Shown here: positions 24,950 through 34,102 of the stretch, in pieces
Layout: each line of letters starts with the position of its first letter
How positions within the stretch are numbered: the first letter of the stretch is position 1
Source of the DNA: Spirochaeta isovalerica
GTDB taxonomy: Bacteria > Spirochaetota > Spirochaetia > DSM-2461
Direction: 5' to 3'
Assembly: GCF_014207565.1 (NCBI RefSeq)
Contig: NZ_JACHGJ010000005.1
Coordinates: 124,001 to 188,000, forward strand
DNA length: 64,000 bases
Position numbers and translations under genes: made by a program
Notes under the pieces: generated by a model
Database searches by the model: none
What the model saw: the letters and a program-made list of their open reading frames with translations, nothing else
What the model was told of the DNA's origin: nothing

Positions 24950-25582
24950 ATGGCTAATATCAATTATAATAAAATAGAATTTCTCAAAAGCGCAGCATAT
25001 TATAAGAACCTTCCGGAGGACAAAGGCATTGAAGTTGCCTTCGCCGGTCGTTCCAATGCCGGGAAATCCAGTGCGCTCAATACTCTGACAAACAGAAAGA
25101 ATCTTGCAAAAACGAGCAGTAAGCCCGGAAAGACCCAGCATATAAATTTATTCCGACTCGATAAACAGCGGATTCTCGTTGACCTGCCGGGATACGGTTT
25201 TTCCAAAGTTAACAGGGCGGAAAAAAAACGATGGGAAGCCGAACTGACCCGATACCTGGGTGAAAGACAATGCCTCCGTGGTATCGTCCTGGTAATGGAT
25301 ATCCGCCATCCCCTGACGGAACTGGATCAGACTATGGTGGATTTTGCCCGGTCAACCGGAAGGGACCTTCATATCATCTTAAGCAAATCAGATAAACTGA
25401 AAAAAGGAAAAATCGCCGCAACGGTTTTAAAAGTCAAAAAAGACCTTAAAGACGACAGCATCAATATAACAGTTCAAGCTTTTTCCTCTCTCAACGGAAC
25501 AGGTCTGAAAGAACTGAAACAGCAGCTCGACTTCTGGTACACAGAAGACAAGCCTCAAGCTGACAGTCCTGCAACCGATTGA
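24950..25582 (+). CDS. engB: Ribosome-biogenesis GTP-binding protein EngB/YsxC
   Basis: Small TRAFAC GTPase needed for large-subunit assembly. G1 GRSNAGKSS (about residue 33), G2 region SSKPGKTQHINLF, G3 DLPGYGFSKV, G4 SKSDKLKKGK and G5 AFSSLNGTG. 210 residues, the normal size. Start chosen at the ATG beginning MANINYNKIEFLKSA, in line with the family N-terminus. Confidence 0.96.
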   Translation: MANINYNKIEFLKSAAYYKNLPEDKGIEVAFAGRSNAGKSSALNTLTNRKNLAKTSSKPGKTQHINLFRLDKQRILVDLPGYGFSKVNRAEKKRWEAELTRYLGERQCLRGIVLVMDIRHPLTELDQTMVDFARSTGRDLHIILSKSDKLKKGKIAATVLKVKKDLKDDSINITVQAFSSLNGTGLKELKQQLDFWYTEDKPQADSPATD

Positions 25583-25596
25583 TTTCCGGTCATCGG

Positions 25597-26790
25597 TCAA
25601 TCTTCCATAATAAGAATTTCGACACGACGATTTTCAGCCCGTCCTTCCTCAGAGTCATTTGAGGCGACGGGTTCTGTTCCCCCCATTCCCATGTAGAGAA
25701 ATCTATCTTCCCCTATTCCCCTTTTTATCAGCTCATTGACAACCACCACAGCCCTGTCGATGGAAAGCTCGAATTGAGACTCTCTTGTACCGACATCCGC
25801 AGTGTGACCTTTCACCAGAAAAGACCGGTCATCCACAGTCTTCAGATACCGGGCCAGAGAATCAAGAAGGGGAACATCATCTGCCAGAAGAACGGCTTGA
25901 TCGGGGAGAAAATGGAGATTTTTTAAAGTTAGAAGCAAGCCTTCGTCTTTCTGGGAAAGAGATATGTCCCCGGAGATGTCATCTCCCAGATCGCTCTGTA
26001 AATCAGCCATCAGCTTTTCAGCCATATTCGCCCGGTCGAGACCCCTTACGCCTTTGAAAAAGGTCAGAATGAATCCATTCTTTTCCAATGACTGACCATC
26101 GGTGAATTGGTGTATTTCCCTCATATTATCGCGGATAAGTATGGGTTCACCATCAAAAGCGGAAATGATTATTGAGACATCATGAGTCCCCGATATGTTT
26201 TTCAGTTCTGGATTGCCGTCGGGATCATCACCCTGATTGTAACGGACAGCATACTTCGCCCTGATAGAGTGAACATCCTGTCCCTGATAGCGGCTCAATC
26301 CTTCATAAACATATTCACAGTATACGGGAAAGCGGGTAACGGTCCCCTTATGAAGAACGACTTTTTCGCTGAAAGCAAGCCAGCTGTCACCTTTTGCCAC
26401 GGGATCGGACGTATAGCTGGGGAAAGACCGGATTAAGGGGTATGTCTCATTTCTGTCGATAATCATTTCCCCGCTGGTGTATAGAGTGAAATCAGAGCGG
26501 TTTATTTCATCCACTTTGGACGCCTGTCTCGATCCGTCCCTGGTTAACTCTTCAAAAACATAATAGGTTGCGGAGACACGATAAGATCCGTCGGACTGAA
26601 GATCGGCACTGAGGATTCCGCGGTTTTCATTGTAAATGTGACCTTTATATGTACCATTCTGCCTCAGTCTGTAATCGGAACGCTCGATTACGCGGTATTT
26701 GCCCGCCGGAACAAAACTGAAATACACTTCACTATCAAGACTGGCGGAGAACAAGAAAACGAACAGCAGCGGGATAATTCCTCTCTTCAT
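25597..26790 (-). CDS. OmpA-family cell-envelope protein
   Basis: 397 residues with an N-terminal signal peptide (cleavage near residue 20), a beta-rich domain of about 20-280 of unknown family, and a C-terminal OmpA/MotB-type peptidoglycan-binding domain (about 290-397). The latter reads LHFLPDQAVLLADDVPLLDS, then VKGHTADVGTRESQFELSIDRA, and ends AENRRVEILIMED. It should tether the outer membrane to peptidoglycan. On the minus strand TATACT (26798-26803) ends 7 nt before the ATG, with TTTACT 18 nt further upstream and no SD, the leaderless layout seen elsewhere. Converges on engB. Confidence 0.88.
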   Translation of the reverse strand: MKRGIIPLLFVFLFSASLDSEVYFSFVPAGKYRVIERSDYRLRQNGTYKGHIYNENRGILSADLQSDGSYRVSATYYVFEELTRDGSRQASKVDEINRSDFTLYTSGEMIIDRNETYPLIRSFPSYTSDPVAKGDSWLAFSEKVVLHKGTVTRFPVYCEYVYEGLSRYQGQDVHSIRAKYAVRYNQGDDPDGNPELKNISGTHDVSIIISAFDGEPILIRDNMREIHQFTDGQSLEKNGFILTFFKGVRGLDRANMAEKLMADLQSDLGDDISGDISLSQKDEGLLLTLKNLHFLPDQAVLLADDVPLLDSLARYLKTVDDRSFLVKGHTADVGTRESQFELSIDRAVVVVNELIKRGIGEDRFLYMGMGGTEPVASNDSEEGRAENRRVEILIMED

Positions 26791-26910
26791 ATTATTAAGT
26801 ATAGGCTTAGATCATGAAGGTAGTAAAACAAAGCCGGTTGAAAAAGAATAATATCAGGTGATTTCTACTCCGGTACTTGATTTTTTCCCCTATGCAATGA
26901 AAATAGAATA

Positions 26911-27438
26911 ATGCAGAGAATAATCCTTTCAGGAATCAAACACAGCGGAAAATCGACTGTAGGATGGGCAATAGCATCGCGTCTGGGGCTGTTTTTTGCC
27001 GATCTGGATGACCTTATATTAAGAGACGCCGCCGATTTCAGTTCAATAAGAGAGCTGTTCAGAGAGATCGGGGCTGATGGTTTTCAAAAGCAGGAAGCGG
27101 AGAGTCTCAATCATTTTTTTCAAGCAAACGAAGGGAAAGAATTCGTTCTGTCCCTGGGGGGAGGTACAATAGAAAACAGCCTGGCTCTGGAAATTATGAA
27201 CAGAGATGATGTTACCTCTTATTATCTCGATGCCGATGAAAATGATCTCTTTAACAGGATTATCAGAGGGGGCATACCGCCTTTTCTCGAAGGGGAAGAC
27301 CCCAAAAAGAAATTCAGCGATTTATATAAGAGAAGATCGGCACTCTACAGGAACTGGGCTTTCAGAATTATCGATACAAGAGGAAAAACTCCTGCTGAAA
27401 TTACCGATGAGATAATCGATACTGTCGATCACACATAA
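26911..27438 (+). CDS. aroK: Shikimate kinase
   Basis: Phosphorylates shikimate at the 3-hydroxyl in aromatic amino acid synthesis. P-loop GIKHSGKST (about residue 8), shikimate-binding FADLDDLI, a second pocket LSLGGGTIEN, and a lid region with RSALYRNWA. 175 residues, normal. The usual RxxxE-type lid arginine is less obvious than in well-known enzymes. It overlaps the 3' end of the convergent glycosyltransferase gene by 10 bp. Confidence 0.85.
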   Translation: MQRIILSGIKHSGKSTVGWAIASRLGLFFADLDDLILRDAADFSSIRELFREIGADGFQKQEAESLNHFFQANEGKEFVLSLGGGTIENSLALEIMNRDDVTSYYLDADENDLFNRIIRGGIPPFLEGEDPKKKFSDLYKRRSALYRNWAFRIIDTRGKTPAEITDEIIDTVDHT

Positions 27439-28823
27439 TAGTTCTTTTTACTCTTTTTCAATCTTTTCGCCGATGCTTTGATTTCATCGCCATAATCGGA
27501 TAGTATCCTTTCCAGACTCTTCCTGAGCATTCTGAAACTGAACTCTTTCGACGCAATTCTGAAATTTGTCTCCACCATCTCCTGCCTGATTTTTCCATTG
27601 TTGAGAACTTTGTTCATATCGGTCAGATTCTTTTCCGTTATGATAAGTTCCCCTTCCCGGCTGTAATTGTCCCGTATCTCGACATTGCGAAAACCGCACA
27701 TTTTAATATCGGTTTTATAGACGAGATAGGTCGTCGTAACGATGGGAACTTTAGCGGCAACAGCTTCCAGCAGCGCGTTTCCGAACCCCTCCCAAATGGG
27801 GAGATAAGTCACAAGATCGGCATTGACCAGGACATCGCGGTTTGTATAAATCCTCCCCTTCTCCGGATCCGTCCGTCTCGCCGATTCCACCCTGTCAGCG
27901 ATAAAATGAAGGCGGACTCCTCTGTTCAGCGCCAGCTCGCTCAATGCCTGCAGATATGTATTATCCGTTTCATCCCCTTCATAAAGAGAAATGATAAAAT
28001 GAACGCGGGAGGCATCCTCTTCGAACCGCTTCATATAGCGGCTCACCAATTCCACGGAATCTTCAATCCTTTTGCGGGGAACAACCCGCGTAGGCTGAAT
28101 AAAGAGCAGATCATCGGCGGAAAATCCGAAATCCTCCCTGAAATGGCTGTTGTATTCATCACGTACCGGTGGGTTATCAAAATCCTCGCAGTTGTAAACG
28201 ACATGGGGTATCACCCGTTTGATGGACCGGAGAATGTGCTCCGCGTAAGACGAAATAACCACATGTTCAACACCCAGATCCGTGGGAGGCATAATCTGAT
28301 TGAGAAACGATTCTATATGGTTATGACTGAACCGGCTTCGCTCCCACCAGAAATCGTGATGATGGAAAATGACCGCCATTCTCTTTTCAGTCGCAAGTTT
28401 ATGGATAGCCGTTCCGGCGAGAAGACTCATGGGCATGGCATTGGTGTTTTCACCGATGAGAACATCAATTTCCTTTTTCTGGATAAATTCGTAAATGGTT
28501 GACGCGACTTCGGTCCCCTTCTCTACCAGCTCATCCAGTAATGAGACTCTGCGATCCAGAGAGAGGTGCGGCGGATGTTTGGAAAGATGGGGAAAAACCA
28601 TTTTCTCAAAGTATCTCTGCTCCTCGGAATCAAATCTGATTGATGGCAGTTCAAGGCAGTTTTCCTTCGGGACTTTTTTCAGAGGGGAAGAAAAGGAGCC
28701 GGCAATGGCAAAGATCTCATGCCCCAGAACGGTGAGAATCTCTATCCATTTATCCACTTCAAGAGAAACGCCGTCCACATCCCCCAACTTTCCGCTTACA
28801 AAACAGATTCTGAATTTTTCCAT
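27429..28823 (-). CDS. Glycosyltransferase, GT4 (GT-B) family
   Basis: 464 residues. The N-terminal half has the opening FVSGKLGDVDGVSLEVDKW and the acceptor-domain segment FHHHDFWWERSRF. The C-terminal half carries the GT4 nucleotide-sugar signature QPTRVVPRKRIEDSV and the E-x7-E motif EGFGNALLEAVA (about residue 360). Sugar donor and acceptor are unknown. Its start is 3 nt downstream of the stop of the Crp-like gene (TGACTATG), so the two are probably co-transcribed. Confidence 0.9.
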   Translation of the reverse strand: MEKFRICFVSGKLGDVDGVSLEVDKWIEILTVLGHEIFAIAGSFSSPLKKVPKENCLELPSIRFDSEEQRYFEKMVFPHLSKHPPHLSLDRRVSLLDELVEKGTEVASTIYEFIQKKEIDVLIGENTNAMPMSLLAGTAIHKLATEKRMAVIFHHHDFWWERSRFSHNHIESFLNQIMPPTDLGVEHVVISSYAEHILRSIKRVIPHVVYNCEDFDNPPVRDEYNSHFREDFGFSADDLLFIQPTRVVPRKRIEDSVELVSRYMKRFEEDASRVHFIISLYEGDETDNTYLQALSELALNRGVRLHFIADRVESARRTDPEKGRIYTNRDVLVNADLVTYLPIWEGFGNALLEAVAAKVPIVTTTYLVYKTDIKMCGFRNVEIRDNYSREGELIITEKNLTDMNKVLNNGKIRQEMVETNFRIASKEFSFRMLRKSLERILSDYGDEIKASAKRLKKSKKNYYV

Positions 28824-28825
28824 AG

Positions 28826-29449
28826 TCAGATCATCGCTTTCAGACCGGGCTCGCTGAGGATTTCGAAAGATCCTTTCCTCTTAGCGATCAGACCCTGATC
28901 AATCAGGCTGTCCGCGGCATAGTAGAGATTTCTCCGGCTCACATTAAAAACCGCAGCAAGAGACGTCATGCTCTTATAGTAATACCGCCCCCTGAGCTGG
29001 TCGGTCAGAATGATATAGGCCAGATAGTTTTCCAGTTTATAAGTATTACGCTTAGCCATCTTATCAACCAGTTCCATCAGGTTTTCATTGGATTTCCGCA
29101 GCATGAAAATGAGAAAATCGATCTTCTCTTCCAGACCGCGGTACACATTGAGCGGAATTTCAAGGAGAGTCGAATCCTCCAGCGCGATGATATCGGAAAT
29201 AACGCGGTTGTGATAATAATGAAGCTCTCCTATGCTGTTAAAAGCCCGGGCGATCATAACCTGATAGGGGATGCCCGATCTGTCGCTATAGGTATAAGAG
29301 ACTGTTCCGTCCATTAAAAACAAAACTCCGTCGGGGAGTCTGATCCTGGCTCCCTCTACATACGATCCGATACGGACGCGGTCTTTCGTCTCTTCATCAA
29401 AATATTTTTCCAGGGGTGATCCTGAAATTAATTCTTCAACACTTGCCAC
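28826..29449 (-). CDS. Crp/Fnr-like cyclic-nucleotide-binding-type regulator
   Basis: About 207 residues. An N-terminal jelly-roll (about 10-115, with VLFLMDGTVSYTYSD and FNSIGELHYY) is followed by a dimer helix and a C-terminal winged helix (MTSLAAVFNVSRRNLYYAADSLI, about 165-187). The layout resembles YeiL-like members. No Cys cluster is present, so it is not an Fnr-type iron-sulfur sensor. SD GGAGG (29455-29459) lies 5 nt before the GTG at 29449, which I take as the start; an in-frame TTG at 29470 is less likely. It lies directly downstream of the hydrogenase operon terminator and is co-directional with the glycosyltransferase. Confidence 0.82.
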   Translation of the reverse strand: MASVEELISGSPLEKYFDEETKDRVRIGSYVEGARIRLPDGVLFLMDGTVSYTYSDRSGIPYQVMIARAFNSIGELHYYHNRVISDIIALEDSTLLEIPLNVYRGLEEKIDFLIFMLRKSNENLMELVDKMAKRNTYKLENYLAYIILTDQLRGRYYYKSMTSLAAVFNVSRRNLYYAADSLIDQGLIAKRKGSFEILSEPGLKAMI

Positions 29450-29523
29450 TCGAACCTCCGAAGTAGTCAAATTTAATTATTATCCACTGCAGATTGAAAT
29501 AAAAGGGTCAATTCGACACGGTC

Positions 29524-29554
29524 AAAAAAAAAGGACTGCCCCGAAAGGCAGCCC
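29524..29554 (-). terminator. Terminator of the hydrogenase operon
   Basis: On the minus strand, a GGGCTGCC / GGGGCAGTCC stem with a short loop is followed by nine T residues, 22 nt after the hydA stop. Confidence 0.9.
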
Positions 29555-29576
29555 AAAAGAACTATCACAAAGCGAC

Positions 29577-31325
29577 TTACTTGGAGTAAATCGGTCTTTC
29601 CTGGTATTTGGTGTGAAGAAGCTCATGAGATTTGTGACTCATCGGCGCGCCGAGGAAATCCTTGTAGATTCTGGCAATTTCCGGGTTGTCGTGTGATCTT
29701 CTGGTCACACATTTCTCATCGTCATTGTAGAGACCGGCAACGCGCTGGGCCCTGACCGTATCGTTCGTATTGTAGGGCTGACCGCCACCGGCGATACATC
29801 CCCCGCGACAGGCCATAACTTCGATAAAGTGGTAAGGAGGCTCTTCGCCTTTCTCTTTCGCTTCCCGTACTTCGTTGAGAATCTCTTCTACATGAGCCAT
29901 TCCGTGAGCTACGGCAACTTTGATTTCCGTACCGGCGAAGTCGACGACTCCTTTTCTGACACCGGCCATACCTCGGACGGCGTGAACGTTCATGTCTTCC
30001 AGTTCATTATCGGTGACCAGTTTATAGGCTGTTCTAACGGCCGCTTCCATAACACCACCGGTTACACCGAAGATGGTACCGGCACCGGAATATTCTCCGA
30101 TGGGACTGTCGGCGTCTTCCTCTTCGAGACAATCGAAGCAGATACCGGCGGCTTTGATCATTCTGGCCAGCTCTCTGGTTGTCAGAACCAGATCCATATC
30201 CTGTTCTCCGGAAGCCCACATATTATCGTCTCTGGTAATCTCGTATTTCTTGGCCGTACAGGGCATGATCGCAACAGTGTAGATATCTTTAGCGTCTTTC
30301 TTGATCTGATCGGCGTAATAGGTCTTGGTCATGACCCCCTGCATCATCATAGGCGACTTCGCAGTTGAAAAATGAGGAATCATATCATTGGCGTATTTTT
30401 CCATATAGTCAGTCCATGCGGGACAGCATGAAGTGATCTGGGGAAGAACTCCGCCGTTTTTAATTCTGTGTACCAGTTCGCTTCCCTCTTCCATAATGGT
30501 GAGGTCGGCGGAGAAGTTTGTATCGAAAACAGAATCGGCACCGAGTTTTCTCAAAGCCGCATAGATTTTTCCGGTTACAAGCGTACCGGGCTCCATTCCG
30601 AAAGCCTCACCGAGGGCGACACGGACGGCGGGAGCAATCTGTACGGAGACATGTTTGCTCTCATCGCGGACAGCCGCAAGGAATTTTTTGGTTTCGTCTT
30701 TTTCATAAATGGCACCGACAGGACAGTGCGCGGAACACTGACCGCATTTGATACAAGGGCTCTCGTTAAGGAGCACGCCGCCTGCGGGAGCGATTCTGGT
30801 TTTATGACCTCTCTCAAGGAACTCGAGAGCCCAGACGTTCTGGAGCTGCTGACAAACAAGAGCACAGCGTCCGCAGCTTACACATTTGCGGGGATCCAGC
30901 ACTATGGAGGGAGTCGACTTGTCCGCTTCGATATCCTTGATATCCATTTCATAAGGGATTTCCCGGATTCCGAAATCTCCCGCAAGGCTCTGCAACTCAC
31001 AAGTGTTGCTTCTGCCGCAGGTGAGACATTCCTGGGGATGATTGGCAAGAATCATCTCAAGAACAGTCGTTCTGATCTCCTGAAGCTCAGGATCGTGCGT
31101 AATATAGTTCTGACCTTCCACAACTTCGGTGGCGCAGGCTCTGACCATTTTGGGCGATCCCTCGACCTTGCAGACACAGAGTCCGCAGGCAGCCCAGGCG
31201 TCGAGGTCATCGTGCGCACAGAGGGCGGGAATCTTTATTTCATCTGCCAAAGCCGCTTTCAGGATGCTTGTACCTGCTTTAACCTGAAGGGGCTTACCGT
31301 TTAATTTAATATTTACCATTTCCAC
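29577..31325 (-). CDS. hydA: [FeFe]-hydrogenase catalytic subunit (NADH-dependent / bifurcating type)
   Basis: 582 residues. An N-terminal plant-type 2Fe-2S domain is followed by a His-Cys 4Fe-4S site (HPQECLTCGRSNTC), then two 4Fe-4S motifs (CVSCGRCALVC and CIKCGQCSAHCPVGAI). The H-cluster domain has all three signatures: TSCCPAW (about 297), MPCTAKKYE (about 353) and FIEVMACRGGCIAGGGQP (about 497-514). A small-subunit-like tail ends the protein. The multi-domain form fits the alpha subunit of trimeric hydrogenases that couple NADH and reduced ferredoxin to H2. SD AAGGAG is 8 nt before the GTG at 31325; an in-frame ATG lies at 31319. Confidence 0.96.
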   Translation of the reverse strand: MEMVNIKLNGKPLQVKAGTSILKAALADEIKIPALCAHDDLDAWAACGLCVCKVEGSPKMVRACATEVVEGQNYITHDPELQEIRTTVLEMILANHPQECLTCGRSNTCELQSLAGDFGIREIPYEMDIKDIEADKSTPSIVLDPRKCVSCGRCALVCQQLQNVWALEFLERGHKTRIAPAGGVLLNESPCIKCGQCSAHCPVGAIYEKDETKKFLAAVRDESKHVSVQIAPAVRVALGEAFGMEPGTLVTGKIYAALRKLGADSVFDTNFSADLTIMEEGSELVHRIKNGGVLPQITSCCPAWTDYMEKYANDMIPHFSTAKSPMMMQGVMTKTYYADQIKKDAKDIYTVAIMPCTAKKYEITRDDNMWASGEQDMDLVLTTRELARMIKAAGICFDCLEEEDADSPIGEYSGAGTIFGVTGGVMEAAVRTAYKLVTDNELEDMNVHAVRGMAGVRKGVVDFAGTEIKVAVAHGMAHVEEILNEVREAKEKGEEPPYHFIEVMACRGGCIAGGGQPYNTNDTVRAQRVAGLYNDDEKCVTRRSHDNPEIARIYKDFLGAPMSHKSHELLHTKYQERPIYSK

Positions 31326-31345
31326 GTGTATTTCTCCTTAAGTTC

Positions 31346-33130
31346 CTACGATACAAGCACAGCGCCGAACTTACAGCTGTCATAGCAGGCACCGCACTTA
31401 ACACATCTGCTCTGATCGATAACATGAGCCACTTTTCTGTCACCGGTAATACAGTTGACAGGACATTTTCTAGCACAAACCGTACATCCGATACATTTGC
31501 TTTCATCGATGGAGTATTGTACGAGATCCTTACACTTGCCGGCACGGCATTTGCCGTTATGGATGTGCTCGAGGACTTCGTCTTCAAAAGCGTTCAGAAC
31601 AGAGAGAACCGGATTGGGAGCTGTCTGCCCCAGACCGCAGAGGGAGGCTTTCTTCATGGCCTGCCCCATATCCTTCATTTTCTGAAGATCTTCGATATCG
31701 CCTTTGCCTTTGGAGATCTTATCGAGAATCTCATAGAGTTTCTTCGTTCCGATTCTACAGGGAGCACATTTACCGCAGGACTCTTCCACACAGAAGTCGA
31801 GGTAGAACTTGGCTACGTCAACCATACAGTCGTCTTCGTCCATAACGATCATACCACCCGATCCCATCATGGAACCAACGGAAATAAGGCTGTCAAAGTC
31901 GATCGGGGTATCAAGGAAGTCTTCTGTAAGTACACCGCCCGAAGGTCCGCCGGTCTGTACGGCCTTGAATTTCTTGCCGCCGGGGATTCCGCCACCGATA
32001 TCGAAGACGATTTCTCTCAGTGTGATTCCCATGGGAACCTCGATGAGGCCGGAGTTTTTGATTTTACCGGTCAGGGCGAATACTTTCGTTCCCTTGGATT
32101 TTTCCGTACCGAACTGAGCGAACCAGTCTCCGCCTTTGGAGATGATTACCGGAATATTGGCATAGGTTTCCACGTTATTGATAACTGTCGGCTTACCGAA
32201 AAGGCCTTTTGCCGCGGGAAATGGCGGCTTGGGAATAGGCATACCTCTTTTACCTTCAATGGATGCGAGAAGAGCTGTTTCCTCTCCGCAGACGAAGGCT
32301 CCCGCTCCGAGTCTGATTTCCAGATCGAAGGAGAAATCGGTACCGAGAATATTATCACCGAGAAGCCCTCTTTCGCGGGCCTGATCCATGGCGATTTCCA
32401 GCCTCTTGATTGCCAGGGGATATTCCGCTCTTATGTAGATGGCTCCCTTATCGGCGCCGACGCATTTTCCGGCAATTGTCATGGCTTCGATAACCGAATG
32501 CGGGTCCCCCTCGAGGGTGGCTCTGTCCATGTAGGCACCGGGGTCTCCCTCATCGGCGTTACACACGACATATTTCTGATCGGATTCGATTCTCTGAGTG
32601 AAGCTCCATTTGAGCCCTGTGGGGAAACCGGCCCCACCCCGTCCTCTCAGACCGGACTTGTTCAGTTCATCGAGAATCTGCTCGGGAGTCAGTTCGAAAA
32701 GAGCTTTTTCGAGCCCCATGTAACCATCTCTCGCAATGTACTCATCAATGCTTTCCGGATCAATAAGACCACAGTTTCTCAGTACGATTCTTTCCTGTTT
32801 CTGGTAGAACTTGATATTTTCAGGTTTGAAGTCTTTCTTTCCTTCCTCTTTATAAAGGAGGCGGTCAACCATTCTGCCTTTTACGATATTTTCAGAGATA
32901 ATCTCTTCCGCATCGTCGGGCTTGACTTCAACGTAAAACGCTTCATCGGGAAGGACCTTAACGATGGGCCCTTTTTCACAAAATCCGAAACAACCTGTTT
33001 TGACAATCTGCAGATCATTGCTGACACCCTGAACCTCAGCCTGGTGGAGAAGGGATTTATAGATATCGTTTCCCTTTGCAGATTCACAGGCAGATCCGCC
33101 ACAAACTAATACATAATTTTTTACGGCCAT
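31346..33130 (-). CDS. hydB: Hydrogenase flavoprotein subunit (NuoF-like, HydB)
   Basis: 594 residues. N-terminal thioredoxin-like 2Fe-2S domain (about 1-90, CGGSACESAKG and TGCFGFC). NuoF core with the NADH/FMN site GLRGRGGAGFPTGLKW (about 150-165), FMN loop CNADEGDPGAYMDR and the 4Fe-4S site ESCGKCAPCRIG. A C-terminal ferredoxin domain has two 4Fe-4S motifs (CIGCTVCARKCPVN and CVKCGACYDSCKFG). It oxidises or reduces NAD(H) and passes electrons to HydA. Second-last gene of a five-gene minus-strand operon; 20 nt upstream of hydA. Confidence 0.95.
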   Translation of the reverse strand: MAVKNYVLVCGGSACESAKGNDIYKSLLHQAEVQGVSNDLQIVKTGCFGFCEKGPIVKVLPDEAFYVEVKPDDAEEIISENIVKGRMVDRLLYKEEGKKDFKPENIKFYQKQERIVLRNCGLIDPESIDEYIARDGYMGLEKALFELTPEQILDELNKSGLRGRGGAGFPTGLKWSFTQRIESDQKYVVCNADEGDPGAYMDRATLEGDPHSVIEAMTIAGKCVGADKGAIYIRAEYPLAIKRLEIAMDQARERGLLGDNILGTDFSFDLEIRLGAGAFVCGEETALLASIEGKRGMPIPKPPFPAAKGLFGKPTVINNVETYANIPVIISKGGDWFAQFGTEKSKGTKVFALTGKIKNSGLIEVPMGITLREIVFDIGGGIPGGKKFKAVQTGGPSGGVLTEDFLDTPIDFDSLISVGSMMGSGGMIVMDEDDCMVDVAKFYLDFCVEESCGKCAPCRIGTKKLYEILDKISKGKGDIEDLQKMKDMGQAMKKASLCGLGQTAPNPVLSVLNAFEDEVLEHIHNGKCRAGKCKDLVQYSIDESKCIGCTVCARKCPVNCITGDRKVAHVIDQSRCVKCGACYDSCKFGAVLVS

Positions 33131-33141
33131 TCTATCCTCTC

Positions 33142-33534
33142 TTACTGCTCTATAATATCCGCTGCCGGCTTGTCGTAAACGTGTTTATTGACAAGACGCC
33201 CGTCCACGATATGCTGCCGTACAATCTTTCGGGCAACTTCCGCATCAACATTTCCATAAATGGTATTGGGAATTCCGGGAGACCGGACTTCGACTGTAGG
33301 CTCTACGTGACAAAGCCCCATGCATCCGGCCTGGCGGATAATGACATTCTCATTACCGACTTTCTTCAGTTCGTCGAGCAGTGCGTCAACGACATCCTTG
33401 GCTCCCGCAGCGATTCCGCAGGTACCCATTCCCACAATGACAAGGGTATCTTTACCCTCTGTATCTCTCTGAGCGGCTTCCTGTTTTTTAGCCTCTCTCA
33501 ATTTTCTCAATTCTTCCAAAGTCATTTTCGACAT
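33142..33534 (-). CDS. 2Fe-2S thioredoxin-like ferredoxin of the hydrogenase locus
   Basis: 130 residues. After a charged helical start, a thioredoxin-fold 2Fe-2S domain has its Cys ligands in GMGTCGIAAGA and QAGCMGLCHVEP (C-x-x-x-C spacing). The C-terminus (VRQHIVDGRLVNKHVY) resembles the region just after the ferredoxin-like domain of HydB. Likely an accessory electron carrier or extra subunit; small proteins of this type accompany many bifurcating hydrogenases. Good SD (AGGAG, 8-nt spacing). 11 nt before hydB. Confidence 0.88.
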   Translation of the reverse strand: MSKMTLEELRKLREAKKQEAAQRDTEGKDTLVIVGMGTCGIAAGAKDVVDALLDELKKVGNENVIIRQAGCMGLCHVEPTVEVRSPGIPNTIYGNVDAEVARKIVRQHIVDGRLVNKHVYDKPAADIIEQ

Positions 33535-33545
33535 TTTTCAATCTC

Positions 33546-34100
33546 CTAAGATAGCAAGTCTTCTTCCTGGCTGTTGATAAAATCCCTGAGAAGCCCCAGC
33601 GAAGCGGCGCTCTCGAGATCACCCAGGACATCCAGCATCTCATTCCTGTTCACCTGATAGGACAGCTCTCCACCGTCTTTCGACAATGACCGGACAGCCG
33701 TCAGATCGTAATCCCCCTGAAAACACAACACCTGGTAAAGAAGCGAAACTATATGGCCCGTAGGCGGTGTATCGATATTGGCCAGATTAAACCGTATATC
33801 GATCTCCGTCCCTTTGTTCTTTTCAGACCTGATGTCAAACTGTCCGTCTGTCATGGTCACGGTCTGAATCAGAAACGGCAGGCCCAGCCCCACTTTCCGG
33901 TGCTTGTGCTTGATTCCATCGGTATAAAAGGGATCGGTAGCCCTTTTAAGCTCATCATCAGTCATACCGCAGCCGTCGTCTCTGATTGAAACCTCAAGGC
34001 TGTCTGCCGACTGGTTCATATTCAGTTGAATATGAGATGAACCGGCTTCAATGGAATTCTGGATCAGATCCATTACACAGTCACACAGGGTGTAGTGCAT
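33546..34100 (-). CDS. GHKL ATPase-domain protein inside the hydrogenase operon
   Basis: 184 residues beginning almost directly with the N-box (CVMDLIQNSIEAGSSHIQL), then the G1 box RDDGCGMTDDEL and DPFYTDG, and the G2 box HRKVGLGLPFL. The C-terminal 70 residues (after about 110) match nothing I recognise. There is no dimerisation/His-phosphotransfer domain and no membrane segment, so it is not a standard histidine kinase. The NSIEAG and ATDPFYTDG segments recall MutL-type GHKL ATPases as much as kinases. The start is 2 nt from the NuoE-like stop, so it is tightly coupled. I infer a regulatory or assembly role in hydrogenase function. Confidence 0.8.
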   Translation of the reverse strand: MHYTLCDCVMDLIQNSIEAGSSHIQLNMNQSADSLEVSIRDDGCGMTDDELKRATDPFYTDGIKHKHRKVGLGLPFLIQTVTMTDGQFDIRSEKNKGTEIDIRFNLANIDTPPTGHIVSLLYQVLCFQGDYDLTAVRSLSKDGGELSYQVNRNEMLDVLGDLESAASLGLLRDFINSQEEDLLS

Positions 34101-34102
34101 CT

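Noticed and set aside
30468-31304. 278-codon open frame on the plus strand opposite hydA
   Set aside because: Antisense shadow; hydA carries all H-cluster motifs in the other strand.
31424-33109. 561-codon open frame on the plus strand opposite hydB
   Set aside because: Antisense shadow of hydB, whose iron-sulfur and NADH motifs are unmistakable.
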